From the NCBI GenBank assembly GCA_031404155.1, contig JANNGZ010000192.1, positions 1 to 16,350 on the forward strand: a stretch of DNA of 16,350 nucleotides, given 5' to 3'. Made by a program: the position numbers and the translations under genes. Below the pieces are notes generated by a model. The model saw nothing but the letters and a program-made list of their open reading frames with translations. It did no database searches and was not told where the DNA came from. The DNA is from JANNGZ01 sp031404155. GTDB lineage: Bacteria; Pseudomonadota; Gammaproteobacteria; Burkholderiales; Burkholderiaceae_C. Below, one piece after another: positions 13,245 to 16,350 of the stretch; positions within the stretch are counted from its first letter, which is position 1, and every line of letters begins with the position of its first letter.

Positions 13245-13921
13245 CGCGCGACATGAAGCGCGGCGACGAGCCCAACACTGCGGCGGCGGAGGACGCGCCC
13301 TCGCCCGCGCCGGACGACGACGCAGCCAGCGGCACGCACGCTGGCACCCGAACCCGCGGCCCGGCCGACGAAGACGCCTGGACGCGCCGCCCCGCACTGC
13401 GCCTGGCCGTCGGTGTCGTGCTGCTCTTGCTGCTCGCCTGGCTGCTCTTTCGCTGGTTCGGCGCGGTCGGCCTGCTCGCCGTGGCGGTCGTGGCCGCGGT
13501 CACCTTGTCACGCCTGCTGCTGGACACCGTGAGCGAGCTTTGGCAGCAACTGCGCGCCGCCGCGCATGCGCCGGTGGCCGGTGAGCACTACGCCTTCAAC
13601 CGGGTGCGCATCCCGGTGCGCGACGACGGCCGCCATGTCTGGCTCGACGCTCACGCGGTGCGCCGCCTGCTCGCGCTGAAAGACCGTGACGACGTGCTGG
13701 CCGCGCGTTTTGCCGGCCGCTGGCGGCGTGGCGACGCGGACCGCCGCCGCGGTGAAGGCGAGTTGTGGCTGCGCGCCGACGCCGTCGTCGCCCACCTGGC
13801 CAGCGCGCCCGGGCGCATGGACCCGGCGCGGGTGCGCCTGCGCCGCTACCTCGAGCGCGAGGTCCTGTTTCCCGCAGCTATCCGGCGTGAGCGCGGCGTT
13901 GCGCCGAACCAGCGCTGGTGA
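13241..13921 (+). CDS. Membrane-anchored protein of unknown function
   Basis: A 226-residue protein I cannot assign firmly. ATG 13241 overlaps the upstream stop as ATGA, implying coupled translation; an in-frame GTG at 13232 is less likely. Residues 1 to about 48 are polar, rich in Asp, Ala, Pro and Thr, and probably disordered. Two adjacent hydrophobic spans follow at about 54-90 (LRLAVGVVLLLLLAWLLF, then FGAVGLLAVAVVAAVTL). The soluble C-terminal part runs from about 113. It has RVRIPVRDDGRHVWLDAHAV, RRLLALKD, GELWLRADAVVAHL and RRYLEREVLFPA, a pattern faintly like the BRO-N domain of phage antirepressors (V-R-...-W-...-D/A-V-...-L; ...-R-W/Y-...-E-V-L-P). That likeness is from eye only. 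It precedes parB by 120 bp on the same strand, but no link to segregation is shown. Confidence 0.75.
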   Translation: MTRDMKRGDEPNTAAAEDAPSPAPDDDAASGTHAGTRTRGPADEDAWTRRPALRLAVGVVLLLLLAWLLFRWFGAVGLLAVAVVAAVTLSRLLLDTVSELWQQLRAAAHAPVAGEHYAFNRVRIPVRDDGRHVWLDAHAVRRLLALKDRDDVLAARFAGRWRRGDADRRRGEGELWLRADAVVAHLASAPGRMDPARVRLRRYLEREVLFPAAIRRERGVAPNQRW

Positions 13922-14027
13922 ATGCCGGGGACACCCGATTCAGCACCCGACGCGGGCCCGCGTGCTGGCGCTCCGCTTGCGGCGGGGCTTCGGGCATGCC
14001 TGGGCACGGAGCGCGCTGACGCTCCCG

Positions 14028-14033
14028 CACAAT
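14028..14033 (+). promoter_or_regulatory. -10-like hexamer just upstream of parB
   Basis: CACAAT ends 8 nt before the parB ATG, where no Shine-Dalgarno is present. If it is the -10 element, transcription would start at or next to the ATG, giving a leaderless or nearly leaderless message. No good -35 hexamer lies at 16-18 bp. Similar ACAAT hexamers precede the ykgJ and hydrolase starts. Confidence 0.3.
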
Positions 14034-14041
14034 CGCGCCCC

Positions 14042-15031
14042 ATGGTCACCAAGAAACCCAGAGGCCTCGGTCTCGGCCTCGAAGCGCTGCTCGGCCCCAA
14101 GGTCAAGGACGAACCCGCGGTCGGCACGCCGACCAGCCTGCGGCTGACCCAACTCCAGCCCGGCCGTTACCAGCCGCGCACCCGCATGGACGAGGGTTCG
14201 TTGTACGAGCTGGCCGAGAGCATCAAAAGCCAGGGCGTGATGCAACCGATCCTGGTGAGACCCCTGGTCTCACCCGCTCGGCAAGCCGGAACTGACAAGT
14301 CGCAGGAGGGGCCCTTCCCTGCGAATCACAAGTCGCAGGGGCCCTCCCCTGCGACGGGCGCATCGAACGCGGTGCAGCAGTACGAAGTGATCGCCGGCGA
14401 ACGCCGCCTGCGCGCCGCCAGGCTCGCCGGCCTGGACGAAGTGCCGGTGCTGGTGAAGGACGTGCCCGACGAAAGCGCTGCGGTGATGGCGCTGATCGAA
14501 AACATCCAGCGCGAGGACCTCAACCCGCTGGAGGAGGCGCATGGCTTGGAGCGCCTGGTCACCGAATTCAAGCTCACCCACGAGCAGGCCGCGCAGGCCG
14601 TCGGCCGCTCGCGCAGCGCGGCGAGCAACCTGCTGCGCCTGCTCAAGCTGGCCGCGCCGGTGCAGCAGATGCTGATGGCCGGCGACCTCGACATGGGCCA
14701 CGCGCGTGCCCTTCTGGCGCTGGACCCGGCGCAGCAGATCGTCAACGCCAACCTGATCGCGGCGCGGAAACTTTCGGTGCGCGACGCCGAGCGGCTGGTG
14801 GCCCGGGCGCTCAACGAGGGCCGCCAGACGCCGCTGCTGCGGGTGAAGAAGGACAAGTCGCGCGACATCGTGCGCCTGGAAGAAACGCTCGCCGACAAGC
14901 TCACCGCCCCGGTGGAGATCCGGGTGCACCGCAGGACCCGACGCGGCGAGCAGGGCGAAATCGCAATCGGCTTCGCCTCGCTGGACGAGCTCAACGGGCT
15001 GCTCGACAAGCTTGGGGTGGTCGAGCGCTGA
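14042..15031 (+). CDS. parB: Chromosome partitioning protein ParB with an in-frame insert
   Basis: ParB binds parS, closes as a CTP-dependent sliding clamp and stimulates ParA ATPase. The 329-residue protein begins MVTKKPRGLGLGLEALLG, the ParA-stimulating N-terminal peptide. It has LQPGRYQPRTRMDEGSLYEL, the CTP-site GERR at residues 119-122 (GERRLRAARLAG), ENIQREDLNPLEEAHGLERL, an HTH (LTHEQAAQAVGRSRSAASNL) and a C-terminal dimerisation domain ending LDKLGVVER. Between VRP (72-74) and YEVIAGERR (from 114), where homologues have only a few residues, about 39 residues are present with a repeated KSQ-x-GP-x-PA. That part is encoded by palindromic DNA. The upstream open frame to 13922 is not family-like, so ATG 14042 is used. 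parA is about 13.4 kb away in the opposite orientation. Confidence 0.95.
   Translation: MVTKKPRGLGLGLEALLGPKVKDEPAVGTPTSLRLTQLQPGRYQPRTRMDEGSLYELAESIKSQGVMQPILVRPLVSPARQAGTDKSQEGPFPANHKSQGPSPATGASNAVQQYEVIAGERRLRAARLAGLDEVPVLVKDVPDESAAVMALIENIQREDLNPLEEAHGLERLVTEFKLTHEQAAQAVGRSRSAASNLLRLLKLAAPVQQMLMAGDLDMGHARALLALDPAQQIVNANLIAARKLSVRDAERLVARALNEGRQTPLLRVKKDKSRDIVRLEETLADKLTAPVEIRVHRRTRRGEQGEIAIGFASLDELNGLLDKLGVVER
14254..14274 (+). repeat. Perfect 9-bp inverted repeat at the start of the ParB insert
   Basis: GGTGAGACC (14254-14262) and GGTCTCACC (14266-14274) form a perfect dyad with a 3-nt loop, at the junction where ParB similarity stops. It may mark the insertion boundary or be part of the inserted element. 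Confidence 0.55.
14295..14355 (+). repeat. Tandem palindromic repeat element inserted in frame in parB
   Basis: Two units each begin ACAAGTCGCAGG (14295-14306 and 14328-14339) and each folds on itself. The first, about 14300-14324, is an imperfect palindrome with outer arms TCGCAGG and CCCTGCGA. The second is perfect, GTCGCAGGGG (14332-14341) with CCCCTGCGAC (14346-14355) around a 4-nt loop. They encode the repeated K-S-Q-x-G-P-x-P-A of the ParB insert. The shape resembles REP or Rickettsia-palindromic-element families, but no other copy is seen in this window. Confidence 0.7.
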
Positions 15032-15073
15032 CCGCGGCCGGCACCAGAGATGCGTCGAGCCCGAGCGCACGGC

Positions 15074-15089
15074 CGCCCGAAGCCGGGCG
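15074..15089 (+). terminator. Short hairpin downstream of parB
   Basis: CGCCCG (15074-15079), a 4-nt loop, and CGGGCG (15084-15089) form a 6-bp stem 43 nt after the parB stop. No T-tract follows, so termination is uncertain; short GC hairpins like this are common by chance in such DNA. Confidence 0.2.
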
Positions 15090-15111
15090 AGACCCCGAGG
15101 CCCGTGGAAGC

Positions 15112-15134
15112 GGGGCACTTCGTGGCCCTGGGGG
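15112..15134 (+). repeat. Copy 1 of a GGGGC(C)ACTTCGTGGCCCT repeat flanking the lysR gene
   Basis: GGGGCACTTCGTGGCCCT, followed by a G-run, is nearly identical to a stretch just after the LysR gene (16119-16137), with one base missing in the left arm. It lies 81 nt after parB and 35 nt before the LysR start. The hairpin-like form suggests a dispersed intergenic element. Confidence 0.5.
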
Positions 15135-15168
15135 GTCGCTGGTCTTGCCCGGCGAGCGGGGGGTCGTC

Positions 15169-16092
15169 ATGAACCAGACGCACATCACGCTGCGCCAGTT
15201 CCGCTACTTCGTCGCGGTGGCCGAAAGCGGCTCGGTGGCCGGTGCCTCGCGCATGCTCGCGATCGCACAAAGCGCGCTGACCAAGGCGATGCTCGAACTC
15301 GAATCGGAACTCGGCAGCACCTTGTTCGAGCGCAGCTCCAGGGGCATGGTGCTCACCGCCCCGGGCCACCGCTTCCTGAGCAGCGCGCGCAAGGTGATCG
15401 GCGCGGTGGCCGAGGCGACGCGGCTGCATGCGGCCGATGCCGGTGACGGCTTGAGCGGGGTGCTCTCGATCGGGGTCACCAGCCTGGTGGCGGGCTACTA
15501 CCTGAGCGAGTTGCTCAGCCGCTTTCGCAGCCTCTGCCCCGCGGTGCAGGTGCAGGTCACCGAAGAAGCGCCGCGCTTCCTGGAGCACCTGCTGATCAAC
15601 GGCGAGCTCGACGTGGCGATCATGGTGAGCAACGCGCTCGGCGAACCCCAGGCGCTGGTGGCCGAGACGCTCACCCGCAGCCCCAACCGCGTCTGGCTCG
15701 CGTCGGACCACCCGCTGGCCGCGCGCGACGAGATCACGCTCGCCGAATGTGCCGCCTGCGAGCAGATCGTGCTCGACGCCGACCGCATCGACGACATCAT
15801 GCGCGGCGTCTGGACGCGCCATGCGCTCAAACCCCAGGTGGCGCTGCGCACCTCGTCGCTCGAAGCGGTGCGTTCGCTGGTCGGCGCCGGGCTGGGCCTG
15901 GCGGTGCTGCCCGACTTCCTCTACCGCCCCTGGACGCTGGACGCCGAACATGTCGATGTGCGCCAATTGCGCGACGAGGTGCCCACCGTCGATGTCGGCC
16001 TGGTCTGGCGCCGCGGGCTGGCGCTGAAGGCCACCGCGGCGGAGTTCATCGAGCTGGCGCGCGAACAGTCGCGCGGCCGGCGGTCGGCATGA
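15169..16092 (+). CDS. LysR-type transcriptional regulator
   Basis: A 307-residue DNA-binding regulator. The N-terminal winged HTH spans about residues 6-66: ITLRQFRYFVAVAESGSVAG, then SRMLAIAQSALTKAMLELESELGSTLFERSSRGMVLTAPG, closely following the LysR pattern. From about residue 95 the type 2 periplasmic-binding fold senses a small molecule: LSGVLSIGVTSLVAGYYLSE, INGELDVAIMVSN, and SLVGAGLGLAVLPDFLYRPW. The ligand and target genes cannot be told. ATG 15169 is chosen because family similarity begins right there; a TTG at 15145 would add 8 unlikely residues. LysR genes are often divergent from their targets, but here the upstream neighbour parB is on the same strand, so there is no clear target. 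The gene lies between two copies of a short hairpin repeat. Confidence 0.93.
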   Translation: MNQTHITLRQFRYFVAVAESGSVAGASRMLAIAQSALTKAMLELESELGSTLFERSSRGMVLTAPGHRFLSSARKVIGAVAEATRLHAADAGDGLSGVLSIGVTSLVAGYYLSELLSRFRSLCPAVQVQVTEEAPRFLEHLLINGELDVAIMVSNALGEPQALVAETLTRSPNRVWLASDHPLAARDEITLAECAACEQIVLDADRIDDIMRGVWTRHALKPQVALRTSSLEAVRSLVGAGLGLAVLPDFLYRPWTLDAEHVDVRQLRDEVPTVDVGLVWRRGLALKATAAEFIELAREQSRGRRSA

Positions 16093-16117
16093 GCCCGCCG
16101 GGCCGCCATGGACCCGT

Positions 16118-16138
16118 AGGGGCCACTTCGTGGCCCTT
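16118..16138 (+). repeat. Copy 2 of the repeat, perfect hairpin after lysR
   Basis: GGGCCAC (16120-16126), loop TTC, and GTGGCCC (16130-16136) form a perfect 7-bp stem 27 nt after the LysR stop, extendable by a G-T and an A-T pair. It could act as a weak terminator, though no T-run follows. It matches the copy upstream of the LysR gene. Confidence 0.5.
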
Positions 16139-16255
16139 GGGCGAATACCGAAGTGCGCAGCACGAAGGTACACCAGTGACCCTGCCCGGCCGCTCGAAAG
16201 GCGGAGTAACCGCAGCGCGATGCGCGTTGGTTTCGTGATGAGCGGAGGCTGAGCC

Positions 16256-16350
16256 GTGGCACAGGCGAAGAACAAGACGGTGGCCACGGCCGCATCGGTC
16301 GATCAATTCCTCGACGCGCAGGCCGAGCCTCGCGCCGGCGAATGCCGTGA
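16256..16350 (+). CDS. DUF1801 family protein, N-terminal part
   Basis: The right edge cuts a gene after about 31 codons. GTG 16256 is preceded by GGAGG at a 7-nt spacing, the clearest ribosome site in the right half of the window. The visible residues include NKTVATAASVDQFLDAQAEP. This resembles the N-terminus of small DUF1801 (YdhG-like) proteins, which usually start with K-T-x-x-T-x-x-S-V-x-x-F-L. The function of that family is unknown. It follows the LysR gene by 163 bp on the same strand, with a hairpin repeat in between, so cotranscription is doubtful. The assignment rests on a short stretch only. Confidence 0.65.
   Translation, partial: MAQAKNKTVATAASVDQFLDAQAEPRAGECR

Noticed and set aside
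13922..14041. ParB start at the ATG at 13922
   Set aside because: The extra 40 residues are unlike any ParB; the conserved M-V-T-K-K-P-R-G-L-G-L-G-L start is at 14042.
14295..14355. CRISPR array from the two repeated units in parB
   Set aside because: There are only two units, each self-complementary, with a spacer of about 20 nt, in frame inside a gene, and no cas gene is present.
14326..16287. 653-codon open frame on the minus strand opposite parB and the LysR gene
   Set aside because: It lies antisense to two secure genes, has low-complexity composition and no recognisable motif.

Overview
The window is high-GC DNA (clearly above 60% G+C by eye) from a betaproteobacterial chromosome. The order mnmG-rsmG-LysE/RhtB-parA, the protein sequences and the dense coding point to Burkholderiales, probably near Rubrivivax/Leptothrix/Ideonella. 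The genus is an inference from recalled family sequences; no search was run. It is ordinary chromosomal DNA with no phage, IS element, CRISPR array, tRNA or rRNA that I can see. The presence of parA, parB and three parS-type palindromes indicates an origin-proximal segregation region, although oriC itself is not here.

Layout. Positions 1-4448 (minus strand) hold a run read right to left: mnmG, rsmG, a LysE/RhtB exporter, and parA, which is cut by the left edge. Two perfect parS cores lie inside mnmG and one near-perfect core inside rsmG. A 298-bp gap with a Fur-box-like sequence leads to a small ykgJ-type Cys-rich protein gene (+). Positions 5074-8535 (minus) hold a tightly coupled operon: secreted S33-type alpha/beta hydrolase, ABC ATPase, a possible 17-codon mini-ORF, and a NatB-type ABC-2 permease. 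Then come a glutaredoxin-like gene without a catalytic cysteine (minus), a beta-class glutathione S-transferase (+), a periplasmic thioredoxin-fold protein with a long helical tail (minus) and argC type 2 (minus). Divergent from argC is an RBBP9-type hydrolase gene overlapping a membrane-anchored protein gene (+). The right end carries parB (+), a LysR regulator (+) and the start of a DUF1801 gene (+).

How the genes relate. parA, parB and the parS sites form one chromosome-segregation system, but here parA (minus) and parB (+) lie about 13.4 kb apart in opposite orientation. One inversion with a breakpoint between an ancestral parA and parB would explain this. ParB also carries an in-frame insert of about 39 codons built of DNA palindromes, just before its CTP-binding GERR motif. 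The hydrolase/ABC operon looks like a self-contained exporter plus an envelope peptidase, with unknown substrate.

Most unusual points: parS sites written through two different reading frames, the split par locus, and the palindromic insert in ParB.
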